From positions 868,001 through 932,000 of the forward strand of contig JARLGW010000001.1 in assembly GCA_031292565.1 (NCBI GenBank): 64,000 nt of DNA. Reading direction: 5' to 3'. Source of the stretch: Paludibacteraceae bacterium. GTDB lineage: Bacteria; Bacteroidota; Bacteroidia; Bacteroidales; Paludibacteraceae. The notes beneath the pieces are model-generated. The model was not told where the DNA came from. It saw only the letters and a program-made list of their open reading frames with translations, and ran no database searches. Positions 43,436 to 52,282 of this stretch are shown here, piece after piece. Both the position numbers and the translations under genes were made by a program. Positions within the stretch are counted from its first letter, which is position 1. Each line of letters opens with the position of its first letter.

Positions 43436-43475
43436 TCAATAAAAAAAGTTTACTGAAACGAATTTCAGTAAACTT
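43436..43475 (-). terminator. Intrinsic terminator of the tonB-like gene
   Basis: A perfect 13-bp stem (43446-43458 with 43463-43475), 4-nt loop, is followed on the reverse strand by a run of seven or more T. It lies about 240 bp beyond the stop codon at 43716. Confidence 0.75.
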
Positions 43476-43715
43476 CTATATATCTTAATGGCAATAAAAT
43501 TTCTATACGTTTTTACCAACTAGCCCTAAATTTCCTAAAGGGGACTTTTGGTCAAACTAACCATCTGTCATATCAATAGCTAGTGGAAAGGAGTTGGGGT
43601 TGAAATAATTTAAAATGCACTACAGTGATTTTCTTACTAGAATAAAACTTTTAAGGCTATGAAAGATAGGTTATAATCCTTCTAATTAATGTGTAAGCCT
43701 TTCGAGCTAACGTTA

Positions 43716-44642
43716 TTAATTTCCTTCAAACTTGAAGTTGTAGGTAATGGTACCCACCACGTTGCCGGTAGCACGAGAGTCGGGAGAGAACTTTTGCTTA
43801 CGTGCAGCAGCCTTACATTCCTCCCGTTGATTTTCATCAGTAATGGTGGTACCACTGGCTATTCCCGTGGCAATTACGGTACCTGTTTTATCTACCGTGA
43901 TAGCCACTACAATTTTACCTTCCTGATTTCCGACATAAGATGGTTTATGCAACGAACCTGTTATCTGACGACCTCTTAACGACCATGTATTTCCGCCACC
44001 GGAACCATGACCCAACGGATTACCGGGTGCTGAACCTGTTCCGCCACTTCCGTTACCATTACCAAACCCGTCGCCACCGGTACCTCTACCGCCACCGGAG
44101 CCACTACCCGACCCGTTGCCGTTGCCAACTCCACCACCGGAACCATGGCCGAAGGCGTTAGAAATGGACGAATTTGCTTTATTTATTTTAGCCTGGTTAG
44201 CCGCCGCAACTTGAGCTTGCCGGGTTTCCTCAGCTTTTTGCTGCCTAAGAGCTTCGCGCTGACGCAATTGCTCCAACTGCTGCAATTTATCTTCAATAGT
44301 TTTAGGCGCAGGCTTATTCATGTCTTTTTTCACCGCCGGTTTATCAGCAACCTCCACGTCCGATTCGTCCTGCTGCGTCATCACACTTTCATCTTTCGAA
44401 CTGGTCGATCTAGAGGCTGAGGCAGCAACTACACGTGCACCTGTAGAAGGCACGGAAACCGAACCTCCGGGATCGCTTGCCCCCGCACCACCATCACCAT
44501 CACCAAAGTTAACTTCCAGCAATTCTTCTTGCGGTTTAATCATTTCTTTGGCACCCGAAAAAGTGATTATCAATAATATCAAAAGAATCAGCCCGTTAAT
44601 GCAAACGGTACCCACTAAGCCATATAACTGAAATTTTCTCAT
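43716..44642 (-). CDS. tonB: TonB-family energy transducer with Gly/Asn-rich linker
   Basis: The protein has 308 aa. A single N-terminal membrane anchor (about 6-27) precedes a periplasmic region with a charged Gln/Arg coiled stretch (QQLEQLRQREALRQQKAEE) and about 65 residues of GNGSG-type repeats (about 170-230) in place of the usual Pro-rich spacer. The C-terminal domain has GKIVVAITVDKTGTVIA and AARKQKFSPD, typical of TonB. It should link ExbBD to TonB-dependent receptors. It is convergent with exbBD rather than part of that operon. Confidence 0.85.
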   Translation of the reverse strand: MRKFQLYGLVGTVCINGLILLILLIITFSGAKEMIKPQEELLEVNFGDGDGGAGASDPGGSVSVPSTGARVVAASASRSTSSKDESVMTQQDESDVEVADKPAVKKDMNKPAPKTIEDKLQQLEQLRQREALRQQKAEETRQAQVAAANQAKINKANSSISNAFGHGSGGGVGNGNGSGSGSGGGRGTGGDGFGNGNGSGGTGSAPGNPLGHGSGGGNTWSLRGRQITGSLHKPSYVGNQEGKIVVAITVDKTGTVIATGIASGTTITDENQREECKAAARKQKFSPDSRATGNVVGTITYNFKFEGN

Positions 44643-44719
44643 ACCAACGTTATATAATATTGTCCGTTAAAGTTTTTAGAACAGACAACCCCACTCCTTA
44701 CCATTTTCTTAATATCATG

Positions 44720-44727
44720 CAAAAATA
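44720..44727 (-). promoter_or_regulatory. Candidate -7 box of the tonB-like gene
   Basis: The reverse strand reads TATTTTTG, a perfect TAnnTTTG match 77 nt before the start. A -33 element is not evident. Confidence 0.3.
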
Positions 44728-44879
44728 ATAGATTTAAGCAAATAACAGCATGATACTGAAAAAGATTTGAAGTGAAATAAATAAAAACCGGCAAACACTA
44801 TCCTACAAATTACACGGAAATTACTTATTTTTACAAATTGATATAATACCTTTAGCACCGTAACCAAATTATCAGCAAG

Positions 44880-45758
44880 ATGAAAGTAGCAATTTTTGGC
44901 AATACCTATAAAAAAGAAAACCTTAGTTTGCTCAAAACGCTTTTTGAGGTGTTGGAAAAGAAACAAGCCTCTGTTTGTGTGGAAGAATCTTTTTATAATT
45001 TTTTTCTGGAACATATTGATTTTAAACCCAACGTGGATATTCTTGATGCTACCGAAAACTTCTCAGCCAACTTGGCGATAAGCATTGGTGGCGACGGAAC
45101 GTTTTTAAAAACAGCCGCGCATATAGGGAGTAAAGATATTCCCATTATCGGGATTAACACCGGGCGACTTGGTTTCCTGGCGGATATTGCTTCCTCAAAC
45201 ATTGTGAAACCTCTTGAAAAAATACTGAACGAGGAGTTTATTATTGAAGAGCGATCTATCTTGCAGCTAAACTGCAATCATTGTCCGGGATTTAATTGCC
45301 ACAATCTGGCTCTAAATGAAGTGGCGGTGATGAAGCAGGACAGCTCTTCCATGATTACCATACACACCTACATTAATGACCAACATCTGATTTCGTATCA
45401 AGCCGATGGGCTTATCGTGGCCACGCCCACGGGCTCCACTGCCTACTCCATGAGCGTGGGTGGTCCGTTAGTGGCTCCACAGGCAAAGAACATCATTCTT
45501 ACCCCTATTGCATCGCACAGCCTCACGGTAAGGCCGCTTATTATTACCGACGACTGCGAAATACGCTTACAAGTGGATAGCCGTACCAATTCTTTTCTAG
45601 CGGCTGTGGACGGGCGTTCGCAGGTGTTTGAGCAGAGTGCGGAGCTAATCATCAAAAAAGCTGATTTTTCTATTAAGGTGGTGAAACAAAAAGACCATAA
45701 TTTTTACAACACGTTGCGCAACAAACTGATGTGGGGCGTGGATAAACGAGAACAATAA
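44880..45758 (+). CDS. nadK: NAD kinase
   Basis: The protein has 292 aa. The ATP/NAD-kinase motif SIGGDGTFLKTAAH is at about 73-86; NTGRLGFLADI and the NAD-binding region NEVAVMKQDSSSMITI follow, then DGLIVATPTGSTAYSMSVGGP. It makes NADP from NAD and ATP in the cytoplasm. fmt follows after 5 bp, so the two genes are cotranscribed. Confidence 0.96.
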   Translation: MKVAIFGNTYKKENLSLLKTLFEVLEKKQASVCVEESFYNFFLEHIDFKPNVDILDATENFSANLAISIGGDGTFLKTAAHIGSKDIPIIGINTGRLGFLADIASSNIVKPLEKILNEEFIIEERSILQLNCNHCPGFNCHNLALNEVAVMKQDSSSMITIHTYINDQHLISYQADGLIVATPTGSTAYSMSVGGPLVAPQAKNIILTPIASHSLTVRPLIITDDCEIRLQVDSRTNSFLAAVDGRSQVFEQSAELIIKKADFSIKVVKQKDHNFYNTLRNKLMWGVDKREQ

Positions 45759-45763
45759 CAGAG

Positions 45764-46720
45764 ATGGATAAAAAAGATTTACGTATTATATACATGGGCA
45801 CACCCGATTTCGCGGTGGAAAGCCTGAAAGCGTTACACGAAAACGGCTACAACATAGTGGGTGTAATTACCATGCCGGATAAACCTGCCGGACGCGGACA
45901 TAAAATACAGTTTTCGCCCGTGAAGCAGTACGCGTTGGACAACAACCTGCGGTTGCTACAACCAGAGAAGCTAAAGAATGAGGCCTTTTTGGCAGAGCTA
46001 AAATCGCTACAAGCCGATTTGCAAATAGTAGTGGCCTTTCGCATGCTGCCCGAAGTGGTATGGGATATGCCCCGGCTGGGTACCTTCAACCTACATGCCT
46101 CGCTCCTACCCCAATACCGTGGAGCGGCACCTATTAACTGGGCGGTAATTAACGGGGACACGGAAACGGGTGCTACCACGTTTTTCCTCACGCATGAAAT
46201 AGATACGGGAAATATTATTTTACAAGAAAAATTGCCTATTGCAAAAACGGATACGGCAGGAGATGTGCACGACCGATTGATGCTACTAGGCAGTGGACTG
46301 GTACTTAAAACCGTTGACCAGATTTTGAGTGGTAACGTACAAGTGAAACCGCAATCTCAGAATGACACGCTGAAAACAGCGCCGAAAATATTCAAGGAAA
46401 CCTGCCGCATGGACTGGACGAAAACAGCCACGGAGCTTTATAATTTTGTACGTGGCCTGTCGCCATCCCCTACGGCATGGACGGAAATCACCTTGCCAAG
46501 CGGCGAAACCTTGGGGTTGAAAATTTATGAGACGGAAAAGGCTTTCGGGCAACACAACCTCTCTGCCGGAACGTTACTTACGGACAACAAGACTTTTATT
46601 AAGATAGCTACTTCGGATGGATACTTGCATCTACTATCGGTACAACTGGCGGGAAAGAAACAAATGAAGGTGGACGAACTGCTAAGAGGGTATAAAGTAG
46701 ATGGAAGTCATTTATTGTAA
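45764..46720 (+). CDS. fmt: Methionyl-tRNA formyltransferase
   Basis: The protein has 318 aa. N-terminal hydrolase fold starts IIYMGTPDFAVESLKAL; the folate-binding and catalytic segment is FNLHASLLPQYRGAAPINWA, with the catalytic Asn/His/Asp set of the family, including GDTETGATTFFLTHEIDTG. The C-terminal OB-like domain contacts tRNA (RGLSPSPTAWTEI). It formylates initiator Met-tRNA. In many bacteria fmt is next to def; here its partner is nadK. Confidence 0.96.
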   Translation: MDKKDLRIIYMGTPDFAVESLKALHENGYNIVGVITMPDKPAGRGHKIQFSPVKQYALDNNLRLLQPEKLKNEAFLAELKSLQADLQIVVAFRMLPEVVWDMPRLGTFNLHASLLPQYRGAAPINWAVINGDTETGATTFFLTHEIDTGNIILQEKLPIAKTDTAGDVHDRLMLLGSGLVLKTVDQILSGNVQVKPQSQNDTLKTAPKIFKETCRMDWTKTATELYNFVRGLSPSPTAWTEITLPSGETLGLKIYETEKAFGQHNLSAGTLLTDNKTFIKIATSDGYLHLLSVQLAGKKQMKVDELLRGYKVDGSHLL

Positions 46721-46739
46721 AAAGAACAACTTACATAAA

Positions 46740-46783
46740 AAATGCACCCCAAAAGTTTTATGCCTAACTTTTGGGGTGCATTT
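46740..46783. terminator. Bidirectional terminator between fmt and amt
   Basis: A perfect 18-bp stem (46740-46757 with 46766-46783) with an 8-nt loop lies between convergent genes, A-rich before and T/A-rich after. Confidence 0.8.
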
Positions 46784-46825
46784 CAAAAACGGATATTCTC
46801 CTTTTTTGTGTTCTATATATAAGAT

Positions 46826-48058
46826 TTAGACTTGTCGGGCAACCTCTCCATGCAACGCCATATCCACCCCTACCTCCTGAGCTTTTTCGGATATTCTTAC
46901 CGGAATAAATTTATTGATAACTTTAAATAAGCCTAAGGTGAATAAAAAAGCATAGGTAATGGCTATCAATATGGCAACCAGTTCTTTTAAAAGTAAATCG
47001 AACCCGCCGCCGTAAAACAATCCATTGGGAACGCCAGGGTTAATACTTTTTGTAGCAAAAAGCCCCAGACAAATGGTGCCAATTACACCACCCATGCCAT
47101 GCACACCCCACACATCAAGAGCGTCGTCCCACCCACGGCTTTCTTTAAACCGAACGGCGAGGAAACAACCCAACGAAGCGATAACCCCAATGCCAGCGGC
47201 AGCATAAATATTCACAAACCCGGCGGCTGGCGTAATGGTAGCTAGCCCAGCCACCGCCCCGGTCATCAAACCGATAAATGAAGGCTTCTTATTCCCCGTG
47301 TTCCACTCCAAAATGAGCCACACGATGGCAGCAAAGGAAGCTGCCGTATCGGTATTCACAAATGCAGCTATGGTGACCGAATTTACGGCCAGTTCACTTC
47401 CTGCATTAAATCCGTACCATCCAAACCAAAGCAATGCCGTACCAATGGCCACCAACGGAATGTTGTTCGGATCATTTTTTGTAGCCCTGCGACCTACGAA
47501 AAACACGGAGGCCAACGCCGCAAACCCGGCAGTGGCGTGTACCGTAATACCTCCTGCAAAATCGAACACACCCCAATGAGCCAGCAAACCACCACCCCAT
47601 ACCATGTGCACAAATGGATAGTACACGAAAATTTGCCACAAAATAAGGAAGAATATGTATGATTTGAATGTAACACGATTGATAAACGCCCCGGTAATAA
47701 GAGCCGGGGTAATGATGGCAAACATCATTTGATAAGCAATAAAAATATATTCGGGGAAACGTTTATCCGGTGAGTAAAGCGTGGAAGGTGTTATACCTTG
47801 AAAAAATGCCTTATGAAGGTTTCCGTAAATTCCAAAAAAGTCGTTACCATGAGCCATATCGCCGCTAAAACAAACAGAATATCCGAATGCAAACCAAATG
47901 ATGGAGCTAATACCCATCGACACGAAACTTTGCATCATGATATTCAGGATGTTTTTCTTGCACCCCAATCCTCCATAAAAAAAAGCCAGTCCGGGAGTCA
48001 TAAGCATAACCAAACTGGTAGCCAAAATCATAAACGTAGTAAGTCCTGTATCAAACAT
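46826..48058 (-). CDS. amt: Ammonium transporter, Amt/Rh family
   Basis: The protein has 410 aa with about eleven membrane helices. The N-terminus LVMLMTPGLAFFYGGL and the core region GVFDFAGGITVHATAGFAAL with the conserved pore His are typical; a second pore-His region is DVWGVHGMGGVIGT. It carries ammonium across the inner membrane under nitrogen limitation. No signal peptide is predicted, and no glnK-type PII gene is adjacent, which is unusual since amt and glnK are often paired. Its promoter has a 16-bp palindrome at the -33 position. Confidence 0.95.
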   Translation of the reverse strand: MFDTGLTTFMILATSLVMLMTPGLAFFYGGLGCKKNILNIMMQSFVSMGISSIIWFAFGYSVCFSGDMAHGNDFFGIYGNLHKAFFQGITPSTLYSPDKRFPEYIFIAYQMMFAIITPALITGAFINRVTFKSYIFFLILWQIFVYYPFVHMVWGGGLLAHWGVFDFAGGITVHATAGFAALASVFFVGRRATKNDPNNIPLVAIGTALLWFGWYGFNAGSELAVNSVTIAAFVNTDTAASFAAIVWLILEWNTGNKKPSFIGLMTGAVAGLATITPAAGFVNIYAAAGIGVIASLGCFLAVRFKESRGWDDALDVWGVHGMGGVIGTICLGLFATKSINPGVPNGLFYGGGFDLLLKELVAILIAITYAFLFTLGLFKVINKFIPVRISEKAQEVGVDMALHGEVARQV

Positions 48059-48379
48059 AATGTCAGATTTAAAGTTTGGATCAAAAATACTACATTTTAG
48101 TAAAGTGTTACATAAATGTAACGTTTTTAATATAAATATGACAAAATGAAATTAAAATTATCTTTTTTAACCTATTTGATAGCAGGCACACGCACAAATA
48201 AACTGTTAAATACTGTGTTAATCTATCAAATTTATTTCTATTTGAATGAAAAAACAATGATTTAAAGAACAAAACACATTATTCCAACATAATTAATAGA
48301 GAATATTCATCTATTTGGGGAGTAAGAAAGTAAAAAACGGAAAGTGAACAACTAATTTTGAAAAGAACAAAGGATGAGA
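48059..48379. other. Intergenic region upstream of amt, no gene
   Basis: These 321 bp hold the amt promoter and operator-like palindrome (48082-48122). A 9-bp inverted repeat (ATTTGATAG 48174-48182 and CTATCAAAT 48223-48231) lies farther upstream. The rest is AT-rich without coding or RNA features. Confidence 0.6.
48082..48122 (-). promoter_or_regulatory. amt promoter with 16-bp operator-like palindrome
   Basis: The reverse strand reads a perfect -7 box TATTTTTG (48082-48089), 23 nt before the amt ATG. A perfect palindrome GTTACAT-AA-ATGTAAC (48107-48122) covers the -33 zone. Such a position fits a repressor or a class II activator; the regulator is not known. Confidence 0.5.
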
Positions 48380-48943
48380 TTAGAATTTATAATTCATGCC
48401 TGCCAAAACAGCAAAGGAATTCATCCGGGCATCAATGTTTCTATCGAAGTCGCTCAACGCGTAATTGTACCAGCCGGAAATATCGAAGGAGAATCGACGG
48501 GAAATGTTGTAACCCGCTTTTACCCCGGTTAAAAGAGAGGGAACCACGGAATAGGCATCGTCAATACGCTGCCTATTGGCATCTCTCGCCTTGAGCAAGG
48601 TGGAAAGGTTGGCTCCGGCATTGGCACCAATATAAAATCTGCCCACGGGTATGGCATACGAACCATACACTGGTACAACTAGATATTTATAATAACAATT
48701 GGACAAAGAGGCTACCGTGGCACTATTGTAACCTACGTTGATATATGCAATGCCTGTATTTAAAGAAACCCGATTCCAAGAATATTTGATACCGATAGCA
48801 GGAAGAAAAGATTTTTTATTGGCTACGCCTGCTGACTTTGAACTGATGTCGGAAAACAAAACGCCACTTCCCACTGACAGGCTGAACTGTGCCTGTAAGG
48901 CTATGGAGTAAAGCAATAGAGTTATCAATGCTATTTTCTTCAT
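48380..48943 (-). CDS. Small outer-membrane beta-barrel protein
   Basis: The protein has 187 aa from the ATG at 48943 (an upstream TTG at 48949 was not used). A signal peptide (about 1-18, IALQAQ) is followed by alternating beta-strand patterns (FSLSVGSGVLFSD, LNTGIAYINVGYNS, FYIGANAGANLS, FSFDISGWYNYALSD) and a terminal aromatic (MNYKF). It resembles the PorT/OmpW-like small barrels common in Bacteroidota. Function is unknown. It stands alone, divergent from the large T9SS type B gene. Confidence 0.78.
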   Translation of the reverse strand: MKKIALITLLLYSIALQAQFSLSVGSGVLFSDISSKSAGVANKKSFLPAIGIKYSWNRVSLNTGIAYINVGYNSATVASLSNCYYKYLVVPVYGSYAIPVGRFYIGANAGANLSTLLKARDANRQRIDDAYSVVPSLLTGVKAGYNISRRFSFDISGWYNYALSDFDRNIDARMNSFAVLAGMNYKF

Positions 48944-49295
48944 AATCAAAAGGAAGGTATTACACAGAGGAACAAAAAATAGCTGTAATGTCCAAAAAAA
49001 GGAACCTCTTGCTATATTGCCTAAATATATGAAATTACTTTGGAAAAATATGTTTCTTTAGGAATAAACTTATTTTAAAATTTTAAGCGTTTGTAATCCG
49101 TTACACCACCTATTTTCTTCAAAAGAATTAATCGGATTTAGTTGATTGGTTCTTTGGTTACCCTCTAAAATTTCATCTTGCGATAAACAATTAACCCTTA
49201 TACAGTATTTTATATATAGAAACTGTCTTAACTGAGGTTTTTAATTGTGGTAACGAACTGTTATCTTTGTATATAAAGTATGGTATAAAGGTGGT
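48944..49295. other. Intergenic region between divergent genes
   Basis: These 352 bp hold the -7 box of the rightward gene at 49262-49269. Otherwise the sequence is AT-rich and no gene, RNA or repeat is recognised. Confidence 0.55.
49262..49269 (+). promoter_or_regulatory. -7 box of the T9SS type B gene
   Basis: TATCTTTG matches TAnnTTTG perfectly, 26 nt before the start; a TTTT run at 49238-49242 could be a weak -33 element. Confidence 0.4.
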
Positions 49296-51797
49296 ATGAT
49301 AAAAAGAATCTTATTTATATCTATTCTGTTTGTTTGTGGCATTGTAAGCAACGTACAAGCAGCAAGTACCAGTTCCAACCGGGAATTTTGGGTAAGCTAC
49401 TTTGGCGTAAACCCTGATGATTCTATTAAAGCCGATCCTACCCTACAACAATTTTTCATACTCGTTTCCTCAAAAAAAGGATGCACCGGAACCGTAACCA
49501 ACCCTAACACAGGCTATAGCCAATCGTTTACCGTTGCGGCAGGCAACATACAAAGAATTTATATACCATACAAGCAATGCTATAACCATAGCGATTCCGA
49601 TTCCATATTTGTTACTAACAGAGGTATAATTGTTTCTACCAGCGATTCCGCTTCAGTATATCTAGGAAATTATCAATCAGGATCATACGACGCATGTGCC
49701 GTTTTCCCTACACAATCATTAGGAACTCACTATAGAGTAGCGTGTACAAACAACATCTATAACACGTATGCCGGAGTAACCGATTATAATTACGCCTCCA
49801 TTTTAGCCGTTGCAACCGAAGACAACACAAAAATACGGTTTAACCTGGCTAACAAAGTCTCTTATAAAAATAACACGTACAATGCCCATACGGATTATGA
49901 CACCACGCTGAACAAAGGACAGACATTGGCCATAACAGGAGTAGAATTGCTAGGATCGACATTAGAAAGCACCAATTGTAAAAAATTTGCTGTTTTTTCA
50001 GGCAACTATATTTCTTACGTACCTTATAACTATTGCTGTGGCGATGTGCTGGTGGAACAAATGGAACCGGTAAATAGCTGGGGTGAAAAATTCATGGTAG
50101 AAAGTACCTTGAACAGACCTAATGACAGTAGAATTTATATCATGGCAAACAAAGATGCCACCACTGTTACCATCAAAAACAACGGAACATCTTACAACAC
50201 CCTGATGAATGCCGGCGATTATTTAAACATTAATTCCGTTCAAACCGGCACCCTAATTACATCAGACAAGCCGATTTCGGTTACTCAATATGCTATCAGT
50301 GCAGGTCTTGCCGGATTAGGAGACCCTATGATGATGAATATCAACTCAGAAGAGCAAATGGTAAAAGAGTCCATTTTCACAGCACCATCAAGCCCCTTTG
50401 TATCAAACCATTATCTGGAAATATTTACAAAAACAAAGGATGTAAATAAAACCATACTGGATAGCACCAACATCGGAAGCAGTTTTAGCCCCTTCATTCC
50501 CGATGCCTCTTATTCTTACGCGAGAATTAAGATTACCGCCGACATAACACATTACATGAAAAACGAGGGTGGATTTTTAGCCTATGTTTATGGCTACAAC
50601 AATGGTGTGATAGGTACTGAAGAATCATACGGCTACTCCTTGAACTGGAGCTTTTATAATCTTGAAGATTATTTCAACGTGAGCAATAACGATAAATCCA
50701 CGGTGAACATATACTACCAAACCACCGATACTACAAACGCGTATAAAGTAACCGATACCATTACCGTGAGCAGAAATATTCAATCGGATTTTGTATCCGT
50801 ATCCTGGTTGTTGAATGGAAACCCATATACCGTGGCAACAGAAAGTACGCAGGCTGAACTCACATGGAAACTCCCGGCATCCGATTTACATAAAGGAGAA
50901 AATACCCTCTCCATGCTTATTAAAAGAGCGTGCATGACCGACACCATCAACTCCACCTTATGGCTGGCCAATTTCAGCTTATCAAGCAAAGACACTACCA
51001 TTTGTAAAGGAGATACGGCCGTGCTAAAGGCATCGATGAACATTCAGGGGCAATACCATTGGACAACGCCTACCGGTACTGTTACTGAAAGTACAGACCG
51101 ACTATCAGTGAACCCAACCACTACCACCACCTATTACGTTTATGGTACGTACAACGCTATAAAAACTGATACTGATACCATTACCGTACGGGTAAAACTA
51201 CCATCGGAAAAAATTATTTACGATACCATTTGTTCCGGTAAAACGTATTCATTCGCTGGAAGCGAGCTTTCGCAAACAGGGAAATACCTAAATAGACTGA
51301 CAGCTGCCAATGGATGCGACAGTATCATAACGCTGTATCTCTACGTGATACCTACCGTAACAAATTACATTTCGGCAACTATTAACAACGGCGAAAGCTA
51401 TCCTTTTAATGGCACAAACCTTTATACTCCGGGTACTTATACCGAAACCACACCGGATGCCATCGGGTGCGACAGTATCATTACCATATTAACGCTCAAG
51501 GTTAAAGAAGATACTACCGCCTCTATACCTCAAGGCTTTTCACCAAACGGAGATGGAATAAATGATTATTTCCTCATCAAAAACATTGAGTATTACCCGC
51601 ACAATCATATTCTTATTTTCAACCGCTGGGGCGACAAGGTGTATGAAGCCTCGCCGTATGAAAACAAATGGGATGGGAAGAATTATTTCGGGCTAAAGGT
51701 GGGCGGGAATATCCTTCCCGAAGGCACTTATTTCTATATTCTCGACCTAGGCGATGGAAGTGCTAAGAAGAAAGGATATATTTTTCTTGGAAGATAA
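49296..51797 (+). CDS. Large secreted adhesin-like protein, IgGFc-binding-like N-terminus, T9SS type B sorting domain
   Basis: The protein has 833 aa. After the signal peptide (about 1-22), residues about 25-460 resemble the IgGFc-binding N-terminal domain (REFWVSYFGVNPDD, AGNIQRIYIPYKQC, VLVEQMEPVNSWGEKFMVES). Ig-like segments follow, including two related 50-residue units with the shared word GCDSIIT. The C-terminus is the gliding-motility/CHU_C type B sorting domain (IPQGFSPNGDGINDYF, HILIFNRWGDKVYEAS, LPEGTYFYILDLGDG). It should be exported by T9SS and attached to the surface. Its binding partner is unknown; the IgG label is a family name only. Confidence 0.82.
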   Translation: MIKRILFISILFVCGIVSNVQAASTSSNREFWVSYFGVNPDDSIKADPTLQQFFILVSSKKGCTGTVTNPNTGYSQSFTVAAGNIQRIYIPYKQCYNHSDSDSIFVTNRGIIVSTSDSASVYLGNYQSGSYDACAVFPTQSLGTHYRVACTNNIYNTYAGVTDYNYASILAVATEDNTKIRFNLANKVSYKNNTYNAHTDYDTTLNKGQTLAITGVELLGSTLESTNCKKFAVFSGNYISYVPYNYCCGDVLVEQMEPVNSWGEKFMVESTLNRPNDSRIYIMANKDATTVTIKNNGTSYNTLMNAGDYLNINSVQTGTLITSDKPISVTQYAISAGLAGLGDPMMMNINSEEQMVKESIFTAPSSPFVSNHYLEIFTKTKDVNKTILDSTNIGSSFSPFIPDASYSYARIKITADITHYMKNEGGFLAYVYGYNNGVIGTEESYGYSLNWSFYNLEDYFNVSNNDKSTVNIYYQTTDTTNAYKVTDTITVSRNIQSDFVSVSWLLNGNPYTVATESTQAELTWKLPASDLHKGENTLSMLIKRACMTDTINSTLWLANFSLSSKDTTICKGDTAVLKASMNIQGQYHWTTPTGTVTESTDRLSVNPTTTTTYYVYGTYNAIKTDTDTITVRVKLPSEKIIYDTICSGKTYSFAGSELSQTGKYLNRLTAANGCDSIITLYLYVIPTVTNYISATINNGESYPFNGTNLYTPGTYTETTPDAIGCDSIITILTLKVKEDTTASIPQGFSPNGDGINDYFLIKNIEYYPHNHILIFNRWGDKVYEASPYENKWDGKNYFGLKVGGNILPEGTYFYILDLGDGSAKKKGYIFLGR

Positions 51798-51848
51798 CGA
51801 AGAACAAAGATTATAAGAACAAAGACGATAGATGTATTTGTATAAAAC

Positions 51849-51887
51849 AATAAAGAGCAAAGATTGCCGATGTCTTTGCTCTTTATT
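51849..51887. terminator. Bidirectional terminator
   Basis: A perfect 15-bp stem (AATAAAGAGCAAAGA 51849-51863 with 51873-51887) with a 9-nt loop lies between the convergent T9SS gene and the 13-residue-repeat gene. Confidence 0.8.
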
Positions 51888-51912
51888 CTGTGCTCTTATA
51901 TTCTGTATTCTT

Positions 51913-52200
51913 TCAATACATTAAATGCTTTTTTGAATTAGTATTCCATCCTGCTTGACTATCATATTTCACGAAATAGATCTTCAAATCAGCTTGACTT
52001 TCATAGTTGGCAAAGTAGATTTTCTTGTCCGCTTGGCTCTCAAACTGAACTTTGAAGACCTTTAAATCAGCCTGACTTTCGTATTTTACAACAAAAACCT
52101 TTACATCGGCATGACTTTCATAATCAACTGAATAAACCTTTTGTGCTTTTATTCCGATAAAGGTTAGCAATACGGTTGCAATTAAAAGTACTCTTTTCAT
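51913..52200 (-). CDS. Small secreted protein of five 13-residue repeats
   Basis: The protein has 95 aa: a signal peptide (1-20, ending IKAQ), then five exact 13-residue units at 22-34, 35-47, 48-60, 61-73 and 74-86 with consensus (V/I)(Y/F)xVxYESQADLK, and a short tail. Each unit would form a short strand with alternating aromatic and charged residues. The pattern recalls the DUF6150/Septknot-like family, from memory. Function is unknown. It is monocistronic with a terminator behind it. Confidence 0.75.
   Translation of the reverse strand: MKRVLLIATVLLTFIGIKAQKVYSVDYESHADVKVFVVKYESQADLKVFKVQFESQADKKIYFANYESQADLKIYFVKYDSQAGWNTNSKKHLMY
51943..52137 (-). repeat. Coding tandem repeats, five units of 39 bp
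   Basis: It encodes residues 22-86 of the small secreted protein, with exact 39-bp spacing. The word GACTTTCATA or a variant recurs on the forward strand in each unit, so the DNA units are still similar. Confidence 0.85.
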
Positions 52201-52282
52201 TAATACAAAATTTAAAATGAATAAAATAGATTATTTGCTTCTGTTAAACTCACGTTAATATGTCGTAAAGAAGAAGATTTTT

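Larger units (their letters stand above)
43322..43715. other. Intergenic region between convergent exbD and tonB
   Basis: These 394 bp hold two strand-specific terminators (43362-43400 and 43436-43475). From 43480 to 43715 no gene, RNA or repeat is recognised. Confidence 0.6.

Noticed and set aside
43940..44631. Forward-strand frames opposite the tonB-like gene
   Set aside because: They arise from the GNGSG-coding repeats of the reverse strand and encode His/Arg-rich low-complexity sequence without domain character.
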